From positions 1-11,347 of the forward strand of contig JAFKKW010000346.1 of the NCBI GenBank assembly GCA_017304275.1: a DNA stretch of 11,347 bases. The letters run 5' to 3'. The notes below the pieces were generated by a model. It saw only the letters and a program-made list of their open reading frames with translations, did no database searches and had not been told where the DNA came from. Both the position numbers and the translations under genes were made by a program. Numbering within the stretch: position 1 is the first letter of the stretch; each line of letters begins with the position of its first letter. Source of the stretch: Hyphomicrobiales bacterium. GTDB lineage: Bacteria > Pseudomonadota > Alphaproteobacteria > Rhizobiales > Hyphomicrobiaceae. Positions 1 to 7,189 of this stretch are shown here, piece after piece.

Positions 1-804
1 GGCGGCGTCTTTTCGCCGTTCGGCGACATCACTTCGCTGATGGTGTGGCAGAAGGGCAAGCTGCAGTTCCTAGAGTTCTTCAATCTCTTCCTCCCGTCGC
101 TGGTGAACTTCCTCGTGCCGGCCGTTTTCATGCACTTCCGAGTGCCGAGGGGAATGCCGGATTCGATGAGCGAGATCAGGAGATTCAAGCCCGGCGGAGC
201 CGTTGTGATCTGGCTGTTCGCAGCCACCCTTGCGACCGCCGTCTCGTTCAAGAGCTTCTTCAACCTGCCGCCGGCGCTCGGCATGATGCTGGGTCTCGGC
301 TACCTGCAGATGTACAGCTACCTCCTCCAGCACATCGCGCGCCGCCGCGCCGACGAAAGCATTGCCTTCGATTCCTTTCGCGAGATGCGGCGCGTGGAAT
401 GGGACACGCTGCTGTTCTTCTTCGGCATCATCTTCGCCGTGGCAGGCATCGGCGTTGCCGGCTATCTCGCGCAACTTTCGAACTATCTCTACGTCGACCT
501 GGGAGCGACCTACGCCAACATCACGATCGGCGTGCTGGGCGCCGCATTCGACAATATTCCGCTGATGTTCGCCGTGCTGACCATGAACCCCGAGATGTCG
601 AGCGGGCAGTGGATGCTCGTCACCCTGAGCACGGGCATCGGCGGCAGCCTGGTGTCCATCGGCTCGGCGGCCGGCGTGGTGCTGATGGGGCTGGTGCGCA
701 ACCACTACACGTTCATGAACCACCTGCGATGGGCGTGGGCCATCGCCCTGGGCTATGTGGCGAGCATCCTGACCCATCTCTGGGTCAACGCCGCACTGAT
801 GTAG
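1..804 (+). CDS. nhaD: NhaD-type Na+/H+ antiporter, C-terminal part (5' truncated by window)
   Basis: The frame is open from base 1, so the start lies outside the window; 267 codons are visible. The protein is an inner-membrane sodium/proton antiporter of the NhaD family (ion transporter superfamily), which exchanges cytoplasmic Na+ for external protons. The first residues read GGVFSPFGDITSLMVWQ, matching the conserved NhaD loop with the S/T-rich GD(I/T)T motif. Further on come the segment GAAFDNIPLMFAVLTM and the glycine-rich GIGGSLVSIGSAAGVVLMG, both close to the NhaD C-terminal signature. About six or seven hydrophobic segments are present, separated by a charged loop around the ARRRADESIAFDSFREMRR stretch. 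The NhaD call is by recalled family similarity; a related anion permease of the same superfamily is less likely because of the FDNIPL and GSAAGV motifs. It is on the same strand as the two-component genes but separated from them by 184 bases, so it is probably a separate transcript. Confidence 0.85.
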   Translation, partial: GGVFSPFGDITSLMVWQKGKLQFLEFFNLFLPSLVNFLVPAVFMHFRVPRGMPDSMSEIRRFKPGGAVVIWLFAATLATAVSFKSFFNLPPALGMMLGLGYLQMYSYLLQHIARRRADESIAFDSFREMRRVEWDTLLFFFGIIFAVAGIGVAGYLAQLSNYLYVDLGATYANITIGVLGAAFDNIPLMFAVLTMNPEMSSGQWMLVTLSTGIGGSLVSIGSAAGVVLMGLVRNHYTFMNHLRWAWAIALGYVASILTHLWVNAALM

Positions 805-816
805 GCGTGGGAAACT

Positions 817-886
817 CCCCGGCAAAAACATCCGGGACAGCGCGGCAGTGGTCCATGCCCACAACTGAGCTCGGGCCGACGGACCA
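817..886 (+). terminator. Possible stem-loops after nhaD (no U-tract)
   Basis: Two inverted repeats follow the nhaD stop. A short one pairs CCCGG (818-822) with CCGGG (832-836) around an A-rich loop. A longer one pairs TGGTCC (849-854) with GGACCA (881-886), with an inner GCCC (857-860) / GGGC (873-876) pair and a 12-base loop. Neither is followed by a run of T. They may end the nhaD transcript in a factor-dependent way or sit as a protein-binding dyad just ahead of the sensor-kinase promoter. Confidence 0.3.
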
Positions 887-900
887 TAGGTAGATCTTCC

Positions 901-906
901 TATAAT
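901..906 (+). promoter_or_regulatory. Candidate -10 element for the sensor kinase/regulator pair
   Basis: A perfect TATAAT hexamer stands out in GC-rich surroundings 82 bases before the sensor-kinase start. At 16 to 18 base spacing upstream (877-884) there is no good TTGACA-like sequence, so any promoter here would need an activator or be weak. Transcription would begin near base 913 and give a leader of about 75 bases. Confidence 0.4.
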
Positions 907-988
907 ACGCGCGTGTCAGAATAGGCGGATTGCGCTAGAACCGACCGGTGGCGCATGCGAGGGAGACGCACGGGTTGGCGACGGCATA

Positions 989-2653
989 ATGGTCGATGTG
1001 CTTCGCACGTCTGCGAGGAGGACGGCGGCGGCGCACGGTTTGCGGGCCGTGCCCCTGCACCGGTACGCGCTGGTCGGCGCCCTGTTTACGGCCGCATACC
1101 TCGGCCTGGAATGGCTCACCCGCGTTCATGAACTCGAAGCGCTCGGAATAACGCTGTGGAACCCGGTCAAGGCGCTGAGCCTCGGGCTCCTGCTCATCGA
1201 AGGGCTCGTCTACACCCCGATCCTGTTCCTTGCCGCGCTGCTGGCCGAGCTGCTGATCTACGGCGCGGCGAAGACGGCCGCCTCGATGATGGCGACCAGC
1301 GCCGTTGTCGCATTTGGCTATGCCGCGCTTGCCGCTGTCCTGAGGCGCGGCTTCGGCTTTGCGCTCCACCGCCCCGACTTGCGCAACGTGGTGGCGCTGC
1401 TCCTGACGGTTCCGGCAGGCGCGTTCGCCATTGCGTGCATCTATTGCGGCCTGCTGGTGCTGTTCGGCGATCTTTCGGGCAGCCAGTACTGGGAGGCGGT
1501 TCCGCACCTTTGGGTTGGCGACACCGTCGGCATCGTCATCGTGCTGCCGGTTGCCATGGCGGCAACGGGGCCGCTGCAGCGTCTTCTGGAGACGCGGCCC
1601 GCGCTGTTGCTGCTCGACACGGCCCTGTTCCTGGCCGGCGTGACGATGGCGTTGTGGCTGATCTTCGGCTTCGCGCGGGCGAACGAGTTCCATTTCTTCT
1701 ATCTCCTGTTCCTCCCCATCAGTTGGATCGCGATGCGAACCGGATTTGCCGGCGCCGCCGTAGGCTTGTGCTTCACCCATCTCATGCTGGTCGCCTTGAT
1801 CGGCTGGGGCGGTTACCCGGCCACGACGTTCATGGCCTATCAGCTTCTGGTGCTTGCGCTCGCCGTCACCGGGCTGCTGCTCGGCGCGGTCGTGGACGAG
1901 CGCCGCCGGTCGGACCAAATGCTGCGCAGCCAGCACGCGGCGGTCGCCCGCATGGCGCGCCATGCAACGGCCGGCGCCATGGGCGTGACGCTGGCCCACC
2001 AGATCAGCCAACCCCTGTCGAACGTCGCCGTATACCTTCACGTCGGCCGCCAGCTTCTGGCCGCGAAGCCCGCCGATATCCAGCCTGTCGCCGATGCGCT
2101 GGACAAGGCATCGGGTCAGCTCGGGCGCGCCAAGGAGGTCCTCGAACGTCTGAGGGATTTCGTGTCCCGTGGCACACTGAGGCCGGCACCTACCGATCTC
2201 GGCGCGCTGCTGCGCAAGGTGGTCGCGCTTGCGGAGGACGATGCGCGCGCCCACGGCGTTTCCGTGCGGCTTGAGGCCGTCCCCGTACCGTCGGTGACGG
2301 TGGATGCGCTGCAGATCGAGCAGACGCTCATCAACCTGGTCAACAACGCCATCGACGCGGCCGCGGAGGCAGCTCACCCGCCGGGCAGCGTAACGGTCCG
2401 GCTGGGAAGGTCGGACGGGCACGTGTGGATCGCGATCGAGGACGATGGCCCCGGCGTCTCGGCCGAAATCTCCGAGCACATCTTCGAGCCGTTCGTGACT
2501 ACTAAGCCCCGGGGCATGGGCCTCGGTCTGGCGCTGTCGCGGGAGCTCATCCGGGCGCATGGCGGAAGCATCGACTGGCAGCGCATCGAGCAGGGCGGAA
2601 CGCGGTTCACCGTGGAGCTTCCCTGCGATCCGGAGTCCACCCATGCTGCATAG
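989..2653 (+). CDS. MASE1-domain membrane sensor histidine kinase
   Basis: 554 residues. The protein should sense an unknown signal at or within the inner membrane, autophosphorylate on His and pass phosphate to the response regulator encoded next to it. Residues about 25-305 form a multi-helix membrane region resembling MASE1, including the segment HLWVGDTVGIVIVLPVAMA and ending in DERRRSD at the cytoplasmic side. A HisKA-type dimerisation domain follows with H-box LAHQISQPLSNV (His337). The ATPase domain has the N-box LVNNAIDAA (Asn453), G1 box EDDGPGV (Asp486-Gly489), F-box IFEPFVTTK and G2 box GMGLGL (509-514). All catalytic motifs look intact. There is no PAS or haem domain, so it is not a classical FixL although its partner is FixJ-like. 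ATG 989 is the first ATG in the frame; no clear Shine-Dalgarno precedes it. Its 3' end overlaps the regulator by 11 bases, which indicates translational coupling. The ligand cannot be deduced. Confidence 0.9.
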   Translation: MVDVLRTSARRTAAAHGLRAVPLHRYALVGALFTAAYLGLEWLTRVHELEALGITLWNPVKALSLGLLLIEGLVYTPILFLAALLAELLIYGAAKTAASMMATSAVVAFGYAALAAVLRRGFGFALHRPDLRNVVALLLTVPAGAFAIACIYCGLLVLFGDLSGSQYWEAVPHLWVGDTVGIVIVLPVAMAATGPLQRLLETRPALLLLDTALFLAGVTMALWLIFGFARANEFHFFYLLFLPISWIAMRTGFAGAAVGLCFTHLMLVALIGWGGYPATTFMAYQLLVLALAVTGLLLGAVVDERRRSDQMLRSQHAAVARMARHATAGAMGVTLAHQISQPLSNVAVYLHVGRQLLAAKPADIQPVADALDKASGQLGRAKEVLERLRDFVSRGTLRPAPTDLGALLRKVVALAEDDARAHGVSVRLEAVPVPSVTVDALQIEQTLINLVNNAIDAAAEAAHPPGSVTVRLGRSDGHVWIAIEDDGPGVSAEISEHIFEPFVTTKPRGMGLGLALSRELIRAHGGSIDWQRIEQGGTRFTVELPCDPESTHAA

Positions 2654-3266
2654 GCGGATCGTTCATGTCATCGATGACGAGGCCGATGTCTGCGAGGCCC
2701 TGAAGGTGCTCCTGCACACCGCGGGGCTCGAGGCGCGGACCTACCCATCCGCCGAGGAGTTCCTGTCGGAGGTGCGCATCGCCAAACCGATGTGCCTGCT
2801 CGTGGACGTGAGGCTGCCGGGCATGAACGGGCTCGACCTCGTACGCCAGCTCCACGAGGGTCCGGTAAAGCCCGTCGTGGTGATGATGACGGGCCATGGC
2901 GACATCCCCATGGCCGTCAAGGCGATGCGCGCGGGCGCCCTGCACTTCCTCGAGAAGCCGTTCGATCCAGGCGAGCTTCTGGAGACCCTGGAGGAGGCGC
3001 TGCAACGCGTCAGCATGTTGGCAGCGGAGGAGGCGACGGCTGCCGCGATCGAGGCCCGCTTCCGGTTGCTGACGCGGCGCGAGCAGGAGGTCATGGCGCT
3101 GCTGGCGGAAGGAATGCCGACCAAGCTCCTCGCCACCCGGTTGGGCATCAGCACGCGCACAGCAGAGCATCATCGCGCCGCAGTACTGAAGAAAATGGGC
3201 GCGCGGACCGTCTCGCATCTCATGCGGATGAGCATGAGCCTCCGTCAGGAGACTGCCCATCGCTGA
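2643..3266 (+). CDS. FixJ/LuxR-family response regulator
   Basis: 207 residues. This is a DNA-binding transcription factor switched on by phosphorylation. The N-terminal receiver domain (about 4-120) begins IVHVIDDEADV, with the acidic pocket in the DDE motif, the phospho-acceptor Asp55 in LLVDVRLPGMNG, Thr83 in MMTGHGD and Lys105 in EKPF. The MTGHGD and FLEKPF signatures are typical of FixJ-type receivers. After a linker rich in Ala and Glu, a LuxR-type helix-turn-helix occupies about 140-200, with LLTRREQEVMALLAEG and ISTRTAEHHRAAVLKKMGA. ATG 2643 is preferred: it starts directly before the receiver, has GGAG seven bases upstream (2632-2635), and overlaps the kinase stop codon region. Upstream in-frame starts would lie deep inside the kinase gene and add residues unrelated to the family. 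It is most likely the cognate partner of the MASE1 kinase. Targets are unknown; the convergent ABC operon and phaC are candidates by position only. Confidence 0.93.
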   Translation: MLHRRIVHVIDDEADVCEALKVLLHTAGLEARTYPSAEEFLSEVRIAKPMCLLVDVRLPGMNGLDLVRQLHEGPVKPVVVMMTGHGDIPMAVKAMRAGALHFLEKPFDPGELLETLEEALQRVSMLAAEEATAAAIEARFRLLTRREQEVMALLAEGMPTKLLATRLGISTRTAEHHRAAVLKKMGARTVSHLMRMSMSLRQETAHR

Positions 3267-3289
3267 CGTTCACGTCGAAGGCTGGCGGC

Positions 3290-4408
3290 TCAGCGAGCAG
3301 CGGCCATCGATTGGCGGAACCTCAGGAGCGCATAGCCGAGCAGCGCCGCGCCGATCCCGCCGATCGCGACCAGTTGCGGCCAAACGATGCTGAGGCCCGC
3401 TCCGCGCATCAGAACCGCCTGGGCGAAAGCCGTATAGTGCGTCGACGGAGCGGCCTGCATGAACGTGCGCAGCGCCTGCGGCATCGCCTCGAGCGGCGTG
3501 ACGCCGCCGGACAGCATGTTCATGACGACGAAGAACGGAATGGCGAGCAGTCCGAACTGGGGCATCGAGCGCGCGATGGTCGCGAGCGTGATGCCGAGGC
3601 TCGTCATCGCAAACAGGAAAAGCGCCGTTCCGAGCGCGAACAGCAAATAGGAGCCCGCGATCGCAACGCCGAGCAAGCCCTGCACGACGACCAGCAGCGA
3701 GACCAGCACCGCGGCGAGAATCACGGCCCCGTTCGCCCACACCTTGGCCATCATGATCTCGATCGGCGTGACGGGCATGACGAGCAGGTGCTCGATGGTG
3801 CCGTGCTCGCGCTCGCGGATCACGGCCGCCCCCGCCAGGATCATCGACAGCATGGTGACGTTGTTGATGATCTGCATGATGGCCGTGAACCAGCTCGACT
3901 CGAGGTTCGGATTGAAGCGCGCACGTATTTGCAGTTGGACCGGGCTTTCCGGGTTTTCGGTTTTGAGAAACCGTCCGAGCTCCGCCGCGATGATGCTTTG
4001 AATGTAAGCGGTGCCGTTGCCCGCGAGCGTCATGGACGTCGCATCGACGCTGATCTGCAGCGTGGGTCTACGTCCCGCGAGGAGATCGGCTTCGAAATCC
4101 GGCGGGATATCGATGACGAACGAGTGCGTGCCGCTGTCGAGTGCCGCATCGATCTCGGCCGGCGTCAGGGGCTCCGGCGCCTTGAAGTAAGGCTTGAGCA
4201 GGGCCGCCGCAAATGTCCGCGACAGGTTCGATTGATCCTCGTCGACGATCCCGACCGACGCGTTGCTGACCTCCGTCTTGACACCGTGCGCCACCGTGTA
4301 GATCGCGACGGTGAACGTATAGAGGATCAGGAACACCATGACGGGGTCGTTGCGGAGGCTGTGGAGCTCCTTGATCCCAAGCCGGAAAATATTCTCGAGG
4401 GATCGCAT
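3290..4408 (-). CDS. yhhJ: ABC-2 type transporter permease, YhhJ-like
   Basis: 372 residues. It is the membrane subunit of an ABC-2 type exporter, expected to pair with the permease half of the upstream RbbA-like protein. A first membrane helix (about 22-44, DPVMVFLILYTFTVAIYT) follows a short cytoplasmic N-terminus. A large periplasmic domain of about 130 residues follows, containing the family motif FVIDIPPDFEADLLAGRRP. Five more helices come after, and the coupling segment EREHGTIEHLLVMPVTP lies after the second helix, as in ABC-2 permeases of the YhhJ/YbhR type. ATG 4408 starts three bases after the rbbA stop, and AGGAG inside the last rbbA codons serves as its ribosome-binding site, so the two genes are coupled. 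The protein is about as long as E. coli YhhJ. It is the last gene of the operon; its stop faces the response-regulator stop 23 bases away. The transported substrate is unknown. Confidence 0.88.
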   Translation of the reverse strand: MRSLENIFRLGIKELHSLRNDPVMVFLILYTFTVAIYTVAHGVKTEVSNASVGIVDEDQSNLSRTFAAALLKPYFKAPEPLTPAEIDAALDSGTHSFVIDIPPDFEADLLAGRRPTLQISVDATSMTLAGNGTAYIQSIIAAELGRFLKTENPESPVQLQIRARFNPNLESSWFTAIMQIINNVTMLSMILAGAAVIREREHGTIEHLLVMPVTPIEIMMAKVWANGAVILAAVLVSLLVVVQGLLGVAIAGSYLLFALGTALFLFAMTSLGITLATIARSMPQFGLLAIPFFVVMNMLSGGVTPLEAMPQALRTFMQAAPSTHYTAFAQAVLMRGAGLSIVWPQLVAIGGIGAALLGYALLRFRQSMAAAR

Positions 4409-4411
4409 CTG

Positions 4412-7189
4412 TCACCGCTCCTGTCGTTTCAACAGAAGCGACGCGACACCCCAAAACGCAAAACAGAACAGGATCAGCACCAGATGATTGCCGTAAAGCG
4501 CCGCAAAATCCTGCCCCTTGTTGAACACGCCGGTGCTGATGCGCTGGAAATAGAGCGCCGGGAAAAGCGCGCCGATCACGCGCGCGCCACCTTCGAGCGT
4601 CGAGACTGGATACATCATGCCCGAGAAGTTGACGGTCGGGACCGTGACGATGATCGCCGAGCCGAAGATGGCGGCGATCTGCGAGTTGACGAAGCTCGAG
4701 ACCACGAGCCCGAACGCCGTCGCCGCGCAGCAATAGATCGCCGCCCCAAGCGCGAGCGCGAGGAAGCTGCCGCGGATCGGGACGCCGAACCCGAACGTGA
4801 TCAGAAGCACGAGCGTCGTGAAGCTGACGAGACCGAGGGCGACGTAAGGCAGTTGCTTGCCGAGTAGGAACGCAAGCTTCGATACGGGCGCAGCGTAGAG
4901 ATTGGTGATCGAGCCCAGCTCCTTCTCGCGCACGATGCCGAGCGCGGTGAGCATGGTCGAGAACATGATGAGCAGCATCATCAGCACGCCGGGCGAAATC
5001 GCCTCGATGCTGAGAAACGCCTGATTGTAGCGGAAGCGCGTCTCGATGTTGACCGGTGACGCGATCGCGGCCTCGAGTCCCCCCCGGCGGGCGAGGTCCT
5101 GGATGTAGGAGTTGAGCACGCCCTGCACATAGCCGCGCGTGGACTCGGCGCGGAAGGTATTGGCGCCGTCGAGCACGACGCCGACTTCGGGCGTCCGCCC
5201 GCGCAGGAGGTCGCGTCCGAAATCCGGTGGGATCATGAGCGCGACGCGAAGCTCGCCCGACTCGAGCCGCCGGTCGATCTCGCTGGGGCTCGAAAGCGGC
5301 GGGCGGGTCTCGAAGTACCGCGAGCCCGCAAAGGCCTCGAGAAAGGTCCGGCTCTCGGCGGACTGGTCGCCGTCGAGCGCGGCGTAGGGAACGTCCTCGA
5401 TGTCGAACGAGATGCCGAACGCCATCGTGGCAGCGAGGATCAGGGGGCCGACCAGCGCGAACGCGATGCGGATCGGGTCGCGGACCAGCTCGAGCGCTTC
5501 GCGGCGCGCGAACGCCCACAGCTTGCCGAGCTCGCGGCGGTGCGACTGGTCCGCGGCGCGGTCTATCGCAAGCGGCGAAGGCGTGACAGGCGCGCCGCCG
5601 GACGCGGGACCTGCATCGGATGCGGAGGGCTCCTGAGCCTTTTCGAGAAGATCGATGAAGGCAACCTCGAGTGACGGCGCCCCCTCGCCCACGACGATCT
5701 CCGCCGGCGTGCCCATCGCAAGAATGCGCCCCGCATGCATCAGCGAGACGCGGTCGCAACGCTCCGCCTCGTTTACGAAGTGGGTAGACAGGAAGATGGT
5801 GACATTATCTTCGCGGGAAAGCCGGATGAGCTGCTCCCAGAACGTGTCGCGCGCGATCGGGTCGACGCCCGACGTCGGCTCGTCGAGGATCAGGACCTCG
5901 GGCCGATGCAACACGGCGGTTGCGAGCTGCAGCCGCTGGCGCACGCCGAGCGGTAATGCCTCCGGGTAGGCATCGGCGACGTTCGCGAGATCGAAGCGGG
6001 CGAGCACGGCCGCGATCCGCGCCCTGATCTGGTGCGGCGGGATGTGGAACAGCTCGGCGTGCAGCATGAGGTTCTGCCGAACGGTGAGCTCGGTGTAGAG
6101 CGAGAACGACTGCGACATGTAGCCGACGCGCTTGCGCGTCTCGATGTCGGCGGCGTTCGTCGGCTGGTCGAACAGGCGCGCGCTCCCCGAGGTCTGCTGC
6201 AGGAGACCCGTCAGGATCTTCATCGTCGTCGTCTTGCCGCAGCCGTTCGAGCCGAGAAATCCGAAGATCTCGCCGCGCGGGATGCGAACCGACACATCGT
6301 CGACGGCGACGAAATCGCCGAAGCGCATGGTCAGGTGCTCGGCTTCGATGGCCGCGTCCCCGTCGCCTGAATGACGCGGCGGCACGACGAGCGCCTTGCG
6401 CTGGCGTCGCCGCTCTTCGGGCAGCAGCGCGATGAACGCATCCTCAAGAGACCCTGCGCCGGTCCGTTCGATGAGATCCCGCGAGGAGCCCGTGGCCAGC
6501 ACGCGCCCGTCATCCATGGCGATCAGGTGATCGAACTCCGCCGCTTCCTCCATGTAGGCGGTGGCGGTCGCGACGCTGATCGACGGATTGCGCGCGCGGA
6601 TGCGCCCGATCAGCTCCCAGAACTGCCGGCGCGACAGCGGATCGACGCCCGTCGTCGGCTCGTCGAGGATCAAGAGGTCCGGGTCGTGGATGAGTGCGCA
6701 GCAGAGCGACAGCTTCTGCTTCATGCCGCCGGATAGCTTTCCCGCCGGGCGATCGAGGAACGGATCGAGCCCGGTGCTGCGCGTGAGATCGTCGATCCGC
6801 CAGCGCCGCTCGGCCTCGTCCTGTCCGAACAGACGGCCGAAAAAGTCGATGTTTTCCGCCACAGACAGCGTCGGATAGAGGTTGCGGCCGAGCCCCTGCG
6901 GCATGTAGGCGATGCGCGCGTAGGCTGTCTGACGATGCGCGCTAGACCCCATGTCGCCGCCGAGAGCCGTCACCGTCCCGCTCTGGATGCGCCGCACGCC
7001 TGCCACCAGCGCCAGCAGCGTCGACTTGCCGACTCCGTCCGGCCCGATGAGCCCTGTCATGCAGCCGGCCGGAATGTCGACTGAGACATCGGCCAGCGCC
7101 AGCCGCTCGCCATAGCGGTGCGTGACCCCGGCCAGGGCCGCGACGGGCGCCGTCACTGTGGAAGCTTGACGGCGAGGTGCGGCGGCCAT
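4412..7189 (-). CDS. rbbA: RbbA-like ABC transporter: two ATPase domains fused to a permease
   Basis: 925 residues, similar in length and architecture to E. coli RbbA (YhiH, about 911 residues). NBD1 (about 15-245) has Walker A GPDGVGKST (49-57), Q-loop Gln98, signature LSGGM (152-156) and Walker B with Glu177; its H-loop position reads TATAYMEEA, so the switch His is absent. NBD2 (about 283-520) has Walker A GSNGCGKTT (313-321), a degenerate signature LPLGVRQ (412-418), Glu437 and an intact H-loop STHFVNEAE. The C-terminal part (about 560-925) is an ABC-2 membrane domain with one helix, a periplasmic domain with the motif IPPDFGRDLLRGRTP, and five helices. RbbA of E. coli was reported as a ribosome-associated ATPase, but the family layout and the HlyD and permease neighbours fit an exporter. 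ATG 7189 has a GAGGA-type site upstream and overlaps the hlyD 3' end by 37 bases. Substrate unknown. Confidence 0.92.
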   Translation of the reverse strand: MAAAPRRQASTVTAPVAALAGVTHRYGERLALADVSVDIPAGCMTGLIGPDGVGKSTLLALVAGVRRIQSGTVTALGGDMGSSAHRQTAYARIAYMPQGLGRNLYPTLSVAENIDFFGRLFGQDEAERRWRIDDLTRSTGLDPFLDRPAGKLSGGMKQKLSLCCALIHDPDLLILDEPTTGVDPLSRRQFWELIGRIRARNPSISVATATAYMEEAAEFDHLIAMDDGRVLATGSSRDLIERTGAGSLEDAFIALLPEERRRQRKALVVPPRHSGDGDAAIEAEHLTMRFGDFVAVDDVSVRIPRGEIFGFLGSNGCGKTTTMKILTGLLQQTSGSARLFDQPTNAADIETRKRVGYMSQSFSLYTELTVRQNLMLHAELFHIPPHQIRARIAAVLARFDLANVADAYPEALPLGVRQRLQLATAVLHRPEVLILDEPTSGVDPIARDTFWEQLIRLSREDNVTIFLSTHFVNEAERCDRVSLMHAGRILAMGTPAEIVVGEGAPSLEVAFIDLLEKAQEPSASDAGPASGGAPVTPSPLAIDRAADQSHRRELGKLWAFARREALELVRDPIRIAFALVGPLILAATMAFGISFDIEDVPYAALDGDQSAESRTFLEAFAGSRYFETRPPLSSPSEIDRRLESGELRVALMIPPDFGRDLLRGRTPEVGVVLDGANTFRAESTRGYVQGVLNSYIQDLARRGGLEAAIASPVNIETRFRYNQAFLSIEAISPGVLMMLLIMFSTMLTALGIVREKELGSITNLYAAPVSKLAFLLGKQLPYVALGLVSFTTLVLLITFGFGVPIRGSFLALALGAAIYCCAATAFGLVVSSFVNSQIAAIFGSAIIVTVPTVNFSGMMYPVSTLEGGARVIGALFPALYFQRISTGVFNKGQDFAALYGNHLVLILFCFAFWGVASLLLKRQER

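Noticed and set aside
935..2644. Long open frame on the minus strand opposite the sensor kinase
   Set aside because: Its product is Arg/Gln/His-rich with no recognisable domain, while the plus strand encodes a kinase with all motifs. It is an effect of GC-rich third positions.
3265..3276. Short palindrome GACGTTCACGTC between the convergent stops
   Set aside because: Only five pairs with a two-base spacer and no T-run, so it is too weak to call a terminator.
2792..4867. Long plus-strand open frame of about 690 codons across the regulator and the ABC genes
   Set aside because: It spans two real genes on opposite strands, and its translation is low-complexity Arg/Asp/Glu/His sequence. It is a shadow.
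5875..6680. Near-repeat of about 20 bases at 5875 and 6655
   Set aside because: Both encode the Walker B/DEPT segment of the two ATPase domains, so the similarity comes from protein homology and is not a DNA repeat element.
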